Of a stretch of 64,000 nt of DNA, positions 49,674 to 60,397 are shown piece after piece. The notes below the pieces were generated by a model. It had not been told where the DNA came from, did not search any database, and saw only the letters and a list, made by a program, of their open reading frames with translations. The position numbers and the translations under genes were made by a program. Location: assembly GCA_020445745.1 (NCBI GenBank), contig JAGRGB010000046.1, positions 27,571 through 91,570 on the forward strand. The letters are read 5' to 3'. Origin of the DNA: Rhodocyclaceae bacterium (GTDB lineage Bacteria; Pseudomonadota; Gammaproteobacteria; Burkholderiales; Rhodocyclaceae). Within the stretch, counting starts at the first letter, position 1. Each line of letters opens with the position of its first letter.

Positions 49674-50128
49674 CACCAGGCCAGGCCGAGGGTCGCCGCC
49701 GCGATGTTGACGGCCGACAGGCCGAGGTTCAGCGCCACCCGCTGGCGGATCGCGTTGAGCGCGCCCGCCCCGCTCGCCCAGTCCTGGCCTGCGACCGCGG
49801 CCTGCAGCCGCTGCCACGGCCCGAACCAGAGATTGACGAACACCGCCACCATCACCAGTCCGACCACCATCATCAGGTGCCAGGCGGGAGGAGCGTTGCC
49901 GAAGCCGACCTTGATTAGGGTGCCGAGGCCACTCACCAGGATCAGCGTGATGCTCAGCCATACCAGCGCGAAGAAGCGACGGAACACGCCGCACCACAGG
50001 GCCAGCCGATCGGCCGGCGACAGCGCGCCGGCGGCCGGCCGCAGGCAGAAGTACGCGAAGGCCATGCCACCGACCCAGGTGACGACGCCGAGCAGGTGCA
50101 GGAACAGCGCGACGTTGTGGAAACTCAT
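49673..50128 (-). CDS. CopD-family-like integral membrane protein
   Basis: The 151-residue protein has four transmembrane helices, roughly 5-27, 52-72, 83-103 and 128-149, with His near the first ([16 protein letters not shown]) and third (AWHLMMVV). The layout resembles CopD/YjgN-like membrane proteins that handle copper or heme. It is coupled to rnhB by an ATGA overlap and to the RNA methyltransferase downstream. Function is not clear. It is an unusual insert among housekeeping genes. Confidence 0.83.
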   Translation of the reverse strand: MSFHNVALFLHLLGVVTWVGGMAFAYFCLRPAAGALSPADRLALWCGVFRRFFALVWLSITLILVSGLGTLIKVGFGNAPPAWHLMMVVGLVMVAVFVNLWFGPWQRLQAAVAGQDWASGAGALNAIRQRVALNLGLSAVNIAAATLGLAW

Positions 50129-50730
50129 GGCAATTCCTCGTCGGTCCACAGCGGTGGGTTGTGCAGCAGCGCACGCACCGGCGCGAAGCTGCGGCGATGG
50201 AAGTCGCGCACGCCATGGCGCCTGAGGGCCGCCAGATGGGCCGCCGTGGGATAGCCCTTGTGGGCGGCCAGCCCGTACTCCGGGTGGCGCGCATCGAGCG
50301 CCACCATGCCGGCATCGCGCTCGGTCTTGGCCAGGATCGAGGCCGCCGAGATCGCCGCCTCGACGGCGTCGCCGCCGACCACCGCGCGGGCCTCGCAGGC
50401 CAGCTCGGGGCAGCGGTTGCCGTCGATCAGCGCGAGCTCGGGTGCCGGCGACAGGGCCGCGACCGCGCGCCGCATCGCCAGCAGGCTGGCGTGCAGGATG
50501 TTGAGGCGGTCGATCTCGGCGACGCTGGCCTCGGACACCGCCCAGGCCAGCGCCTTGGCGCGGATCTCGGCGGCGAGCTGCTCGCGCCGCTTCGCGCTGA
50601 GCTTCTTCGAGTCGGCGAGTCCGCTGATCGGTGCGGCCGGGTCGAGGATCACGGCGGCCGCGACCACCGGCCCGCACAGGGGCCCGCGGCCGGCCTCGTC
50701 CACGCCGCAGGTCAGCAATGGCCGGCTCAC
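50125..50730 (-). CDS. rnhB: Ribonuclease HII
   Basis: The 201-residue product starts with GTG that overlaps the lpxB stop (GTGA). Catalytic acidic residues are in [23 protein letters not shown] and the later DAGM region. The RNase HII fold is of normal size. It removes RNA from RNA-DNA hybrids and single ribonucleotides from DNA. Downstream of lpxB is its standard place in Proteobacteria. Confidence 0.96.
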   Translation of the reverse strand: MSRPLLTCGVDEAGRGPLCGPVVAAAVILDPAAPISGLADSKKLSAKRREQLAAEIRAKALAWAVSEASVAEIDRLNILHASLLAMRRAVAALSPAPELALIDGNRCPELACEARAVVGGDAVEAAISAASILAKTERDAGMVALDARHPEYGLAAHKGYPTAAHLAALRRHGVRDFHRRSFAPVRALLHNPPLWTDEELP

Positions 50731-51875
50731 GCCGGTACCTCCAGATAGGGCAGGATCGCGTCGGCGGCGCGCGCCGCGGTGTCCTGGCGCAGGTGTTCGT
50801 GCAGCTCGGTGAACAGCGCGGCGAGCCGATCGCAGGCATCCGGATCGGCGATCCACGCGTCGAGGGCGTCGGCCAGCGCTTCCGGCGTCGCGTCGTCCTG
50901 CAGGATCTCGGGCACCACGCCGTCGTTGCACAGGATGTTGGGCAGCCCGACCCACGGCAGGTAGGCCATGCGCTTCATCAGCTCGTACTGCCAGCGGCCG
51001 ATGCGGTAGGTTATCACCATCGGCCGCTTCAGCAGGGCGGCCTCGAGGGTCGCGGTGCCGCTCGCCACCAGCACCGCGTCGGCCGCCGTCATCGCTTCCC
51101 AGGCGTGGCCGTGCATCAGCCGGATCGGCAGCTCGCGGGCCTCGGCGGCATCGATCGCGTCGGCGAAGATCCGCATCGTCTCGCGCGTCGCCAGCGGCAC
51201 CAGGAACTGGGCGTCGGGGTGACGTGCGGCGAGCAGGCGGATGGTGTCGATGTACAGGCCGCCGAGGTTGCGCGCCTCGGACTGGCGGCTGCCGGGCAGC
51301 ATCGCGAAGATCAGTTGCCCGGCCGGCAGGCCCAGCACCTCGCGAGTGCCGTCGCGGTCGGGGCACATCGGCAGCACGTCGGCCAGCGGATGGCCGACGT
51401 AGCTCACCGGGATGCCGCGCTTCAGGTAGAGCTCCGGTTCGAACGGAAACAGGCACAGCATGCGATCGACGCTGCGCGCGATCTTGTCGATGCGCCCGCC
51501 CCGCCACGCCCAGATCGAGGGGCTGACGAAGTGGATCGTGGTGAGCCCGGCCTTCTTCAGCCGGGCTTCGAGGCCGAGGTTGAAATCGGGCGCATCGACG
51601 CCGATGAACACGTCGGGACGATCGCGCCGGATCAGGCGCGCCAGGCGGGCGCGGATTCCGGACAGCTCGCGGTAGCGCTTGAGGGCGTCCACGTAGCCGT
51701 GCACCGCCAGCCGCTCGGCACCCCAGATCGCGTCGAAGCCCTCGGCCTGCATCTTCGGGCCACCGATGCCGTAGAAACTCACCTGCGGCAGCCGTGCCTT
51801 CAGGGCCCGGATCAGATGCGCGGCCAGGAGGTCGCCCGAGGCCTCGCCGGCCACCATGGCGATGCGCAGGGTCAT
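50727..51875 (-). CDS. lpxB: Lipid A disaccharide synthase
   Basis: The start at 51875 is chosen because [15 protein letters not shown] begins the family sequence there. The 382-residue glycosyltransferase contains [32 protein letters not shown] and LPGSRQSE, all hallmark LpxB segments. It joins UDP-diacylglucosamine and lipid X into the lipid A disaccharide at the inner membrane. It follows lpxA after four bases. Confidence 0.97.
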   Translation of the reverse strand: MTLRIAMVAGEASGDLLAAHLIRALKARLPQVSFYGIGGPKMQAEGFDAIWGAERLAVHGYVDALKRYRELSGIRARLARLIRRDRPDVFIGVDAPDFNLGLEARLKKAGLTTIHFVSPSIWAWRGGRIDKIARSVDRMLCLFPFEPELYLKRGIPVSYVGHPLADVLPMCPDRDGTREVLGLPAGQLIFAMLPGSRQSEARNLGGLYIDTIRLLAARHPDAQFLVPLATRETMRIFADAIDAAEARELPIRLMHGHAWEAMTAADAVLVASGTATLEAALLKRPMVITYRIGRWQYELMKRMAYLPWVGLPNILCNDGVVPEILQDDATPEALADALDAWIADPDACDRLAALFTELHEHLRQDTAARAADAILPYLEVPA

Positions 51876-51879
51876 CGTG

Positions 51880-52650
51880 TCAACGGACGATGCCGCGGTT
51901 CCGGACCGCGATGAAATCGGCGAAGGCGCGCACCGACGCGAAGGTCTCGGCGATCTCGTCGATCTTTTCACGAGCCTCGTCCAGCCCCAGCCCCGAGCGG
52001 TACAGGGTGCGATAGGCGCGCTTGATGGCGGCGATCTCGTCGGCGCTGAAGCCGCGGCGCTTCAGGCCTTCGGCGTTGATGCCGCGCGGCGCGGCCGGAT
52101 TGCCGGCGACCGTGACATAGGGCGGCAGGTCCTGCAGCAGTACGGTGCCGACGCCGCAGAACGAATGGGCACCGACCCGGCCGAACTGGTGCACGCCGGT
52201 GAAGCCGCCGAGGATCGCCCAGTCGCCGACCGTGACGTGGCCGGCCAGGGTCGCGTTGTTGGCGAAGATCGTGTGGTCGCCGACCAGGCAATCGTGGGCG
52301 ACATGCACGTAGGCCATGATCCAGTTGTCGTTGCCGACCCGGGTCACGCCGCCGTCCTGGGCGGTGCCGAGGTTGAACGAGCAGTACTCGCGGATCGTGT
52401 TGCGGTCACCGATCTCGAGCCGGGTCGGTTCGCCGGCGAACTTCTTGTCCTGCGGAATCGCACCGATCGAGCAGAACTGGAAGATGTGGTTGTCGCGGCC
52501 GATGCGGGTGTGGCCTTCGATCACCACCTGCGGCCCGACGCGGGTGCCCGCGCCGATCTCGACGTCGGGGCCGATGATCGAGAAGGCGCCGACCTCGACA
52601 TCGTCGGCGAGCTTCGCCGCGGGATCGACAATGGCGGTCGGGTGGATCAT
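51880..52650 (-). CDS. lpxA: UDP-N-acetylglucosamine O-acyltransferase
   Basis: The 256-residue product is a left-handed beta-helix with hexapeptide repeats from the N-terminus ([20 protein letters not shown]). The family landmarks [24 protein letters not shown] with the catalytic His, and [16 protein letters not shown] are present. It performs the first step of lipid A synthesis, moving a hydroxyacyl chain from ACP to UDP-GlcNAc. It is coupled to fabZ by an ATGA overlap. Confidence 0.98.
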   Translation of the reverse strand: MIHPTAIVDPAAKLADDVEVGAFSIIGPDVEIGAGTRVGPQVVIEGHTRIGRDNHIFQFCSIGAIPQDKKFAGEPTRLEIGDRNTIREYCSFNLGTAQDGGVTRVGNDNWIMAYVHVAHDCLVGDHTIFANNATLAGHVTVGDWAILGGFTGVHQFGRVGAHSFCGVGTVLLQDLPPYVTVAGNPAAPRGINAEGLKRRGFSADEIAAIKRAYRTLYRSGLGLDEAREKIDEIAETFASVRAFADFIAVRNRGIVR

Positions 52651-53084
52651 GACAGCTTCTTCAGCGCGCACATCAGTTCGGCCTCGGCCGCGACCTCGCC
52701 GTCGACCCGGGCCACCGCCTTGTACTTCCAGATGTTGCGCTTGCTGTTCAGAATCGACACCGTCATCACGAGCTGGTCGCCGGGCGTCACCGGGCGCTTG
52801 AAGCGTACACCGTCGATGCCCGCGAAATACACCACCGAGTCGTCGTCCGGCAGCGCGCCCATGGTCTTGAACGACAGCACCGCGGCAGCCTGCGCCATCG
52901 CCTCGACGATCAGCACGCCGGGCATCACCGGATGATGGGGGAAGTGCCCCGGGAAGAACGGTTCGTTCATCGTCACGTTCTTGATCGCGACGATGTGTTC
53001 GCCCTCGACCAGTTCGGTCACCCGATCCACCAGCAGGAAGGGGTAGCGGTGCGGCAGGTACTGCAGGATTTCGTGGATGTTCAT
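52647..53084 (-). CDS. fabZ: 3-hydroxyacyl-ACP dehydratase
   Basis: The 145-residue product has a hot-dog fold with the catalytic motif [20 protein letters not shown], and [13 protein letters not shown] near the N-terminus. ATG 53084 overlaps the lpxD stop; the TTG one codon earlier is not needed. FabZ dehydrates hydroxyacyl-ACP in fatty acid synthesis and competes with LpxA and LpxD for that substrate, which explains the grouping. Confidence 0.97.
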   Translation of the reverse strand: MNIHEILQYLPHRYPFLLVDRVTELVEGEHIVAIKNVTMNEPFFPGHFPHHPVMPGVLIVEAMAQAAAVLSFKTMGALPDDDSVVYFAGIDGVRFKRPVTPGDQLVMTVSILNSKRNIWKYKAVARVDGEVAAEAELMCALKKLS

Positions 53085-54139
53085 CAACGGGAGGACCCTT
53101 GTTCCAGTTCGGAAAGTCTCTGTTCGAGGGCGCGTATTCTATCCGCCATCGCATCGAGATGGCGCAGGTGCGCGAAATTGCGTACCCAGTCGGCATGGGT
53201 CTGGAGCGGCGGAATCGAGGTGTACACGCCGCCCTTTCGGATGCTCTTGGAAACCACCGTGCCGCCGGACACGACGACGTCGTCGGCGATCTCGATGTGG
53301 CCGACGATGCCGGCCATGCCGCCGATCATGCAGCGCTCGCCGATGCGGGTGCTGCCGGCGATCGCGGCTGCGGCGGCGACGATGGTGTGGCGGCCGACAT
53401 GGACGTTGTGGCCGATCTGGATCTGGTTGTCGAGCTTGACGCCGTCGGCGATCACGGTGTCGTCGAGCGCGCCCCGGTCGATCGTGGTGTTGGCGCCGAT
53501 CTCGACGTCGTTGCCGACCATCACCCGGCCGGTCTGGGGAATCTTGACCCACGACTTGTCCGCGTCGCGCGCGAAACCGAAGCCGTCGGCGCCGATCACC
53601 GCACCGGAATGCACGATGCAGCGCGCACCGAGCCGACAGCAGTCGTAGATCGAGACGCCCGCGTGGAGCCGCGTGTCGTCACCGATCACCGCTCCGGCGC
53701 CGATCCGGCAGCCGGCGCCGACGATGACGCGCTCGCCGATCGTCGCACCGGGCCCGATCCAGCTGCCGGGACCGATCTCGGCGCTGTCGGGCACCTCGCT
53801 GTCGAGCACCGCGGTACTTGCCACGCCACCCGCGGCGAGCCGCGCCGGGACCAACAGCTGGGCGAGCCGCGCGAAATAGAGATAGGGATCCGGCGTCAGG
53901 ATGCGCGGTGCATCGGTGGCGTGGCGCGCGGCCGGCGCGAGGATCACGGCCGCCGCCCGGCTCCTGGCGACCTTGCCCTGGTAGCGCGGGTTGGCCAGGA
54001 AGCCGATGTCGCCGTCGCCCGCCGACTCCAGCGTGGCGACCCGCCGGATCGGCACCGAGCGCTCGCCGACCAGCTCGCCGCCGAGCAGATCGACGATCTC
54101 ACCGAGGGTGCGGGGGCTCGGCATCGTCGTCGCGCTCAT
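53084..54139 (-). CDS. lpxD: UDP-3-O-acylglucosamine N-acyltransferase
   Basis: The 351-residue product has an N-terminal uridine-binding domain ([14 protein letters not shown]) and a left-handed helix with hexapeptide repeats ([20 protein letters not shown]). The catalytic His segment reads [19 protein letters not shown]-terminal helix follows. It is the third enzyme of lipid A synthesis. It overlaps both neighbours by four bases (ATGA). Confidence 0.97.
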   Translation of the reverse strand: MSATTMPSPRTLGEIVDLLGGELVGERSVPIRRVATLESAGDGDIGFLANPRYQGKVARSRAAAVILAPAARHATDAPRILTPDPYLYFARLAQLLVPARLAAGGVASTAVLDSEVPDSAEIGPGSWIGPGATIGERVIVGAGCRIGAGAVIGDDTRLHAGVSIYDCCRLGARCIVHSGAVIGADGFGFARDADKSWVKIPQTGRVMVGNDVEIGANTTIDRGALDDTVIADGVKLDNQIQIGHNVHVGRHTIVAAAAAIAGSTRIGERCMIGGMAGIVGHIEIADDVVVSGGTVVSKSIRKGGVYTSIPPLQTHADWVRNFAHLRHLDAMADRIRALEQRLSELEQGSSR

Positions 54140-54636
54140 TTGCCGGTGGCCAGCGCCTCGATCACCTTGTCGGTGATGTCGATCCGCGTGCTGGCGTAGA
54201 CCGCTTCCTGGAAGATGATGTCGTAGCCGTCCTTTTCGGCGATCTCCTTGATCGCCTTGTTGGCGCGGTCGAGCACGGCCGCCAGTTCCTCGTTGCGCCG
54301 TGCGTTGAGATCCTCCCGGAAACCGCGCTGGGCGCGCTGATACTCGCGGTTGAGTTCGTTGATTTCGCGCTCGGCGGAGCGCCGGTCCTGCGGGGACATC
54401 GTCATCGCGTTGCGGTCGAAGTCCTCCTGCAGGGTCTGCAGGTGCTTGGCCTGGGTCTGCAGATCACGGTCACGCGGCTCGAATTCCTTCTCCAGTCGCT
54501 TCTGCGCCGCGATCGCCGGTACCGCCTCGCGCATCACACGGTCGGAGTTGACGAAGCCGATCTTGGCCTGGGCCCAGGCGGTCAGGGGCAGGCAGATCAG
54601 CGCGGCGGCGAGCACGGCCAGGCCGGATCGTTTCAC
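54136..54636 (-). CDS. skp: OmpH/Skp periplasmic chaperone
   Basis: The start is GTG 54636, with GGAG about six bases upstream; this gives a clean signal peptide (residues 1-22). Longer starts at TTG 54648 or ATG 54684 would add unneeded residues before it. The 166-residue product begins the mature part with AKIGFVNSDRVMREAVPAI. A coiled coil follows (about 45-130). Skp trimers hold unfolded outer-membrane proteins on the way to BamA, encoded just upstream. Confidence 0.93.
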   Translation of the reverse strand: MKRSGLAVLAAALICLPLTAWAQAKIGFVNSDRVMREAVPAIAAQKRLEKEFEPRDRDLQTQAKHLQTLQEDFDRNAMTMSPQDRRSAEREINELNREYQRAQRGFREDLNARRNEELAAVLDRANKAIKEIAEKDGYDIIFQEAVYASTRIDITDKVIEALATGK

Positions 54637-54667
54637 TTTGGTCTCCAATGTTTCCCCCGGGCACCGC

Positions 54668-56968
54668 TCAGAAGATCGACCCAAGCTGGAACTGGAAGCG
54701 CTGGGTGCGGTCCTCGGGCTCCTTGTTCAGTGGCCAGCCGAGGCTGAATTTCAGCGGTCCGATCGGCGAACTCCACGAGAACGCCAGTCCCGAACTGTAA
54801 CGCAACTCCGACAGTTGCAGCGGCTCGCCCTCGCCATAAACCTGGCCGGCATCGAGGAATGCCGAGATGCGGAAGGACTTGTCCCGTCCGGAGCCGGGAA
54901 CCGGGAAGTAGAACTCGGCGTTGCCGATCACCCGCCGATCACCGCCCAAGGACTCGCGGGAGCCGGTGGTACTGTCGACGAACTGGGGCCCCAGCGAACT
55001 CTGTTCGAAACCGCGCACCGATCCGATGCCGCCGGCGTAGAAGCTCTTGTAGAACGGCAGCGACTTGTTGTTCCACCCCTTCGCCCAGCCGATCTCGCCA
55101 TTGAGCATCAGGCTGAAGTCCGACCCGATCGGGAACCAGCGTTGATGCTCGTAGATCACCTTGCCGTAGCGCAGCGAACCGGGCGGCAGCGCGGTTTCGA
55201 ACAGCACCCGCTGGTAGGTGCCCTTGGTCGGATAGAGGAAGCTGTCGCGGCCGTCGCGCGACCAGCCGACGGTGCCGATCAGGCTGGTGACCGACTCGCA
55301 GTCGAAGTCCTCGCAGAAGCGCTGGTAGCGGTCCGGGCTGTCGTCGAAGGTGGTGATCTTGGTGCGGTCGATGGCCAGGCCGAAGTTGATCTTGTCGTCT
55401 TCGGCGATCGGGTAGCCGAAGCGCACGCCGCCGCCGATCGAGTCGGTCTCGTAGCGCGCCACCGTCAGCGAGGTCGGATCGACGTTGCGCTGGTAGATGT
55501 CCCAGCCGAAGCTGACGCCGTCCACCGTGAAGTAGGGATTCGTGAAGGACAGCGAAAGGGTCTTGTTGACGCGGCTGGTATTGACGTTGAGCGAGGCGGA
55601 GTTGCCGCTGCCGAACAGGTTCTGCTGGGAAATCGAGGCGTTGATGATGATCTTTTCCGAGCTCGAGAAACCCGCGCCGAACATCAGGTTGCCGGTCGGA
55701 CGCTCCTTTACCGAGAAGTTCACGTCCACCTGGTCGGTGGTACCCGGCACCGGCGGCGTCTCGACCGTGACCTCGTCGAAGTAGCCGAGGCGCTCGACCC
55801 GGGTGCGCGATCGGTTGATCTTGGCAGCGTCGTACCACGCGCTCTCGAACTGGCGCATCTCGCGACGGACAACCTCGTCGCGGGTCCGCGTGTTGCCGCT
55901 GACGTCGATCCGGCGCACATACACGCGCCGACCGGGATCGACGAAGATCGTGAACGCCACCTCGCGCTTGTCGCGATCCACCTCCGGCGAGGCATTGACG
56001 TTGGCGAAGGCATAGCCCTCGTTGCCGAGCCGGTCGGTGATCGCCTTGTTGGTCTCGGTCAGCTTGCGCCGCGAGAAGGTCTCGCCGGGCCGGATCGTCA
56101 CCAGCTCGCGGTATTCCTTCTCGTCGATGATCAGGTCGCCGGTGAGGCGAACACCCGACAGGGTGTACTTCTCGCCTTCGGACACGTTGACGGTGATGTA
56201 GACGTCGCGCTTGTCGGCGCTGATCGACACCTGGGTGGCATCGATGCTGAAGTCGATGTAGCCCTGGTCGAGGTAGAACGAGCGCAGCCGCTCGAGGTCG
56301 GCCGACAGCTTCTGCTTCGAGTACTGGTCGTTCTTGGTGTACCAGGTCAGCCAGCCCGGGGTCGTGAGTTCGAACAGATCGAGCAGGGTGTCGTCGTCGA
56401 AGGCCTTGTTGCCGACCACGCCGATCTTGCGGATCTTCGCGACATCGCCCTCGACGACCTCGAAGTTGACCGCCACCCGGTTGCGCTCGAGCGGCGTCGT
56501 CGACGCCTTGATGCGAGCCGAGTACAGGCCGCGCGACAGGTACTGGCGCTTGAGCTCCTGTTCGGCGCGGTCGAGCAGCGCGCGGTCGAAGATGCGCGAC
56601 TCGGCCAGCCCCACTTCCTTCAGGCCGGTCTTCAGCGCCTCCTTGTCGAACTCCTTGACGCCCTCGAAGTTGACCTGGGCGATCGCCGGGCGCTCGTCCA
56701 CCACCACCACCATCACGCTGCCGTCGGCCTCGATGCGGACATCGCGGAAGAAGCCGGTCGCGTACAGTGCCTTGATCGAGGCGCTGGCGCCGGCTTCGGT
56801 CAGGCGGTCGCCGACGCGCACCGGCAGATAGTTGAACACGGTGCCGGCCTCGGTGCGCTGGATGCCTTCGACGCGGATGTCGGTGATCACGAAGGAGTCG
56901 AACGCTGCGGCGGGCATGGACGCGGCGAACAGGGCCGCGGCGAGCCCGGCGGGAAGCTCTCGTATCAT
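54668..56968 (-). CDS. bamA: BamA outer-membrane protein assembly factor
   Basis: The 766-residue product has a signal peptide (about 1-22), five POTRA domains (about 24-420) and a C-terminal 16-stranded barrel. Landmarks include VEGIQRTEAGTVFNYLPV, the loop 6 motif GSVRGFEQSSLGP and the terminal strand ending in Phe (QFQLGSIF). It inserts barrel proteins into the outer membrane. It follows rseP by seven bases and precedes skp. Confidence 0.98.
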   Translation of the reverse strand: MIRELPAGLAAALFAASMPAAAFDSFVITDIRVEGIQRTEAGTVFNYLPVRVGDRLTEAGASASIKALYATGFFRDVRIEADGSVMVVVVDERPAIAQVNFEGVKEFDKEALKTGLKEVGLAESRIFDRALLDRAEQELKRQYLSRGLYSARIKASTTPLERNRVAVNFEVVEGDVAKIRKIGVVGNKAFDDDTLLDLFELTTPGWLTWYTKNDQYSKQKLSADLERLRSFYLDQGYIDFSIDATQVSISADKRDVYITVNVSEGEKYTLSGVRLTGDLIIDEKEYRELVTIRPGETFSRRKLTETNKAITDRLGNEGYAFANVNASPEVDRDKREVAFTIFVDPGRRVYVRRIDVSGNTRTRDEVVRREMRQFESAWYDAAKINRSRTRVERLGYFDEVTVETPPVPGTTDQVDVNFSVKERPTGNLMFGAGFSSSEKIIINASISQQNLFGSGNSASLNVNTSRVNKTLSLSFTNPYFTVDGVSFGWDIYQRNVDPTSLTVARYETDSIGGGVRFGYPIAEDDKINFGLAIDRTKITTFDDSPDRYQRFCEDFDCESVTSLIGTVGWSRDGRDSFLYPTKGTYQRVLFETALPPGSLRYGKVIYEHQRWFPIGSDFSLMLNGEIGWAKGWNNKSLPFYKSFYAGGIGSVRGFEQSSLGPQFVDSTTGSRESLGGDRRVIGNAEFYFPVPGSGRDKSFRISAFLDAGQVYGEGEPLQLSELRYSSGLAFSWSSPIGPLKFSLGWPLNKEPEDRTQRFQFQLGSIF

Positions 56969-56975
56969 GAATGGC

Positions 56976-58343
56976 TCAGCCCGAGATGAGGCGATTGATG
57001 TCGTTGTAGAAGGCGAAGGCCATGAGCATCACCAGCAGAGCGAGACCCACCTGCTGGCCGATCTCCATGATGCGGTCCGGAACCGGACTGCCCTTGACGA
57101 TTTCGACGAGATAATACAGTAAGTGCCCACCGTCCAGCACCGGAATGGGCAGCAGGTTCAGGACGCCCAGCGAGATGCTGATCAGCGCCAGAAACTTCAG
57201 ATAGTGCGGTATCCCCATCTTCGCCGACTGGCCCGCGAAATCGGCGATCGTGACCGGACCGGAGAGGTTCTTCCAGGAGACTTCGCCGACCACCATGCGG
57301 CCGATCACCGAGACGCTCAGAACCGAGGTCTCCCAGGTCTGCTGAAAGGCCTTGCCAAGGGCCTCGACGACGCCATAGCGCACCGTCGTGAACATCCGCG
57401 CGCGCAGGCCCGGATCGTTCGCCACCGCGACGCCGATGCGCGCCACCATGCGCCCGCCGACCTCCTCGAGCTGCGGCGTCACCTGCAGCACCAGCCGTTC
57501 GCCGTCGCGCTCGACGCCCACCGCCAGCGTGCGTCCTTCCGAGGCCACCACCTTGTCCACCAGTTGCGACCACGCGAGCACCGCCTCGCCGTCGATCGCG
57601 ACGATACGGTCACCGACCCGCATGCCGGCGACGTCGGCCGCGGCACCATCGATCAGGCGGCCGATCACCGGCGAGATCATCGGCTTCAGCGGCAGCAGCC
57701 CGAGCTGCTCGAGCACGTCGCCGGCATCGGATTCGAGCGAGGCACCGGCCATCGACAGCGTGCGCAGCTCGGCGCTGTGCCCGCCTTCCGGAATCACGCC
57801 GATGCCGACGTCGGCGCCGGCGAGCGCATGCTGCAGCATCGCCCAGCGCAGCTCCTGCCAGCTGCGCACCTCGTCGCCGGCGACCGAGACCACCATGTCG
57901 CCTTCCTCCAGCCCGGCTCGCGCCGCCGCACTCTCGGCGACCGGCTGCTCGATCAGCGGCTTCAGTTCCTCCGAGCCATGGACGAACAGCCCCCAGTAGA
58001 GCACCACCGCCAGCAGCAGGTTGGCGAGCGGCCCGGCGGCGACGATCGCGAAGCGCTTGCCGACGGTCTGGCGGTTGAAGGCCCGGTGCGCCTCGGCCGG
58101 CGACACCTCGCCCTCGCGCTCGTCGAGCATCTTCACGTAGCCACCCAGCGGAAATGCCGCCAGCGCCCATTCGGTGCGATCGGGCCCGAAGCGGCGCGAC
58201 ACCAGCCGCTTTCCGAACCCCACCGAGAAGCGCAGCACCTTGACGCCGCACAACCGTGCGACCAGGTAGTGCCCGAGCTCGTGGAACACGATCAGTACGC
58301 CCAGCGCGATCGCAAACGGTATCAGGTAGTCCAGCAGATTCAT
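56976..58343 (-). CDS. rseP: RseP site-2 metalloprotease
   Basis: The 455-residue membrane protease has the zinc-binding HELGH motif near the N-terminus (VFHELGHYLVARLCGVKV) and the second site NLLPIPVLDGGHLLYYL. Two PDZ domains lie between (about 115-310), one with GLEEGDMVVSVAGDEV and one with GMRVGDRIVAIDGEAV. It cleaves anti-sigma factor RseA in the envelope-stress pathway. It follows dxr by 14 bases and precedes bamA. Confidence 0.97.
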   Translation of the reverse strand: MNLLDYLIPFAIALGVLIVFHELGHYLVARLCGVKVLRFSVGFGKRLVSRRFGPDRTEWALAAFPLGGYVKMLDEREGEVSPAEAHRAFNRQTVGKRFAIVAAGPLANLLLAVVLYWGLFVHGSEELKPLIEQPVAESAAARAGLEEGDMVVSVAGDEVRSWQELRWAMLQHALAGADVGIGVIPEGGHSAELRTLSMAGASLESDAGDVLEQLGLLPLKPMISPVIGRLIDGAAADVAGMRVGDRIVAIDGEAVLAWSQLVDKVVASEGRTLAVGVERDGERLVLQVTPQLEEVGGRMVARIGVAVANDPGLRARMFTTVRYGVVEALGKAFQQTWETSVLSVSVIGRMVVGEVSWKNLSGPVTIADFAGQSAKMGIPHYLKFLALISISLGVLNLLPIPVLDGGHLLYYLVEIVKGSPVPDRIMEIGQQVGLALLVMLMAFAFYNDINRLISG

Positions 58344-58357
58344 GACGGTCTGTGTGC

Positions 58358-59530
58358 TCAACCGGGGATCAGCGCGGCCGCCTGCCGGCGCGCCGCGCTG
58401 TCCGCCTCGAAAACGTCCTGCATGCAACGGACAGCGCCAGCGCCGATCTGTTCCAGCACCGTGCGGCACACTTCGCTGATGCCCGTGAATGCCAGCCTGC
58501 CGGCGAGGAAGGCGTCGACCGCGACCTCGTTGGCCGCGTTGAGCACCGCCGCCGCGCTGCCACCGGCGTGCAACGCCTGGTAGGCCAGGCCCAGACACGG
58601 GAAGCGTTCGAGATCCGGCGCCTCGAACTCGAGCCGCCCGATGGAGAACAGGTCGAGCGCCGGGACGCCGGATTCGATGCGCCCGGGATGGGCCAGGGCA
58701 TGGGCGATCGGGGTGCGCATGTCGGGATTGCCGAGCTGCGCGATCACCGAGCCGTCGGCGTACTCGACCATCGAGTGGATCACGCTCTGGGGATGGACCA
58801 CCACCTGGATCGCGTCGGCTTCGGCGCCGAACAGCCAGTGGGCCTCGATCACCTCGAGCCCCTTGTTCATCATCGTCGCGGAGTCCACCGAGATCTTGCG
58901 CCCCATCACCCAGTTGGGATGGGCACAGGCCTGCTCCGGCGTGATGTCGGCGAGCAGGGCCGGCGACGTCGTCCGGAACGGCCCGCCGGACGCGGTCAGC
59001 AGGATGCGTCGCACGCCGCTGGCGGCGGGCCGGCGGTCGAAACCCGGCGGCAGGGCCTGAAAAACCGCATTGTGCTCGCTGTCGATCGGCAGCAGGGTCG
59101 CGCCACCAGCCTCGATCGCCTCCATGAACAGCGCCCCGGACATCACCAGCGCCTCCTTGTTGGCGAGCAGCACCTGCTTGCCGCTGCGCGCCGCGGCCAG
59201 CGTCGGCGCCAGCCCCGCGGCGCCGACGATGGCGGCCATCACCGAATCCACCTCCGGTGCCGACGCGACCTCGCACAGCGCCGCTTCGCCGTGGCGGATC
59301 TCCGGCCACGGCTGGTCGACAGCGAGCAGGCCGGCGAGCCGGTCGGCGGCTGCCGCCGAACCGACCACCACCACCTTGGGCCGGGTCTGGCGTATCAGCT
59401 CGTGCAGTCGCTCGACCCGGCTGTGGGCGGTCAGCGCGAAGACCTCGTAGCGCTCGGGATGGCGCAGCACCACGTCGATCGTGCTGCAGCCGATCGAGCC
59501 GGTGGCCCCCAGGATGGTCAGTCGCTTCAT
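58358..59530 (-). CDS. dxr: 1-deoxy-D-xylulose 5-phosphate reductoisomerase
   Basis: ATG 59530 follows GGAG at a six-base spacing and begins [14 protein letters not shown], the NADPH-binding motif. The 390-residue product also has [37 protein letters not shown] and [20 protein letters not shown], which carry metal and substrate ligands. It performs the second step of the MEP isoprenoid pathway. Confidence 0.98.
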   Translation of the reverse strand: MKRLTILGATGSIGCSTIDVVLRHPERYEVFALTAHSRVERLHELIRQTRPKVVVVGSAAAADRLAGLLAVDQPWPEIRHGEAALCEVASAPEVDSVMAAIVGAAGLAPTLAAARSGKQVLLANKEALVMSGALFMEAIEAGGATLLPIDSEHNAVFQALPPGFDRRPAASGVRRILLTASGGPFRTTSPALLADITPEQACAHPNWVMGRKISVDSATMMNKGLEVIEAHWLFGAEADAIQVVVHPQSVIHSMVEYADGSVIAQLGNPDMRTPIAHALAHPGRIESGVPALDLFSIGRLEFEAPDLERFPCLGLAYQALHAGGSAAAVLNAANEVAVDAFLAGRLAFTGISEVCRTVLEQIGAGAVRCMQDVFEADSAARRQAAALIPG

Positions 59531-59572
59531 GCCGTACTCCAACGGCGACGGGCTGCGTGGGCGAGCCCCATG

Positions 59573-60397
59573 TCAGGCCACCATGCCCAGCAGATGGGCA
59601 ACCAGCGCCACCAGCGGCAGCGTCGACAGCAGGCTGTCGATACGGTCGAGCACGCCGCCATGTCCGGGCAGCACGCTGCCGCTGTCCTTGACGCCGGCCT
59701 GGCGCTTGGCCAGCGACTCGAACAGGTCGCCGACGATGCTGACCACGGTGTGCACCACGCACGCCAGCGCGAGGACGGCCACCGCACCGGCCTGCGGTGC
59801 CAGTGCGCCGCTGGCGAAGGCCACGATCAGCGCATACAGCAGCACCCCGGCGACCGCCCCGTAGGCACCCTCGCGGCTCTTGCCCGGACTGATCAGTGGT
59901 GCCAGCTTGACGCGGCCGAAGCGCCGGCCGACGAAATACGCGGCGATGTCGGCCATCCACACCGACGCCATCACCGCCAGCAGCCACCACGGGCCGAATT
60001 GCTGGCGGATCGCGACCATCGCCAGCGCCGGCGGCAGCAACAGCAGCACGCCCAGCGCCAGGCCCGGCCATCCGCGCGGCACGGCCCAGCGGGATTTCAG
60101 CCACAGCGGCGCCACCAGCAGCCAGAACAGCGCGCTGATGGCGAACAGGATCAGGCTCGGCCAATGGGCCTCGGCGACGTGCCCGCTCGGCGCGACGACC
60201 AGCACCAACACTCCGAGCAGGCTCGCGAAGACGATCCGACCGGGGCCGACCAGGCGGATCAGTCCGGCCCACTCCCAGGCACTGAGCGCACCGATCACCG
60301 CCGCGAACACGGTCCACGCGGGCCCGGGCGCACCGAACAGGATGGCGCCGAACACCGACACCAGCACCAGCGCGGTCAGGACCCGTGTTCTAAGCAT
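59573..60397 (-). CDS. cdsA: Phosphatidate cytidylyltransferase
   Basis: The 274-residue integral membrane protein has about seven helices and the CdsA signature near the C-terminus ([20 protein letters not shown] followed by GVLDRIDS). It makes CDP-diacylglycerol from phosphatidate and CTP. Its start overlaps the uppS stop by eight bases. Confidence 0.97.
   Translation of the reverse strand: MLRTRVLTALVLVSVFGAILFGAPGPAWTVFAAVIGALSAWEWAGLIRLVGPGRIVFASLLGVLVLVVAPSGHVAEAHWPSLILFAISALFWLLVAPLWLKSRWAVPRGWPGLALGVLLLLPPALAMVAIRQQFGPWWLLAVMASVWMADIAAYFVGRRFGRVKLAPLISPGKSREGAYGAVAGVLLYALIVAFASGALAPQAGAVAVLALACVVHTVVSIVGDLFESLAKRQAGVKDSGSVLPGHGGVLDRIDSLLSTLPLVALVAHLLGMVA

Noticed and set aside
53085-53087. 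TTG as the start of fabZ
   Set aside because: The ATG one codon later overlaps the lpxD stop exactly like the other four-base overlaps of this operon.
54350-56989. Plus-strand open frame opposite bamA and skp
   Set aside because: No signature or ribosome-binding site, and bamA on the other strand is certain.
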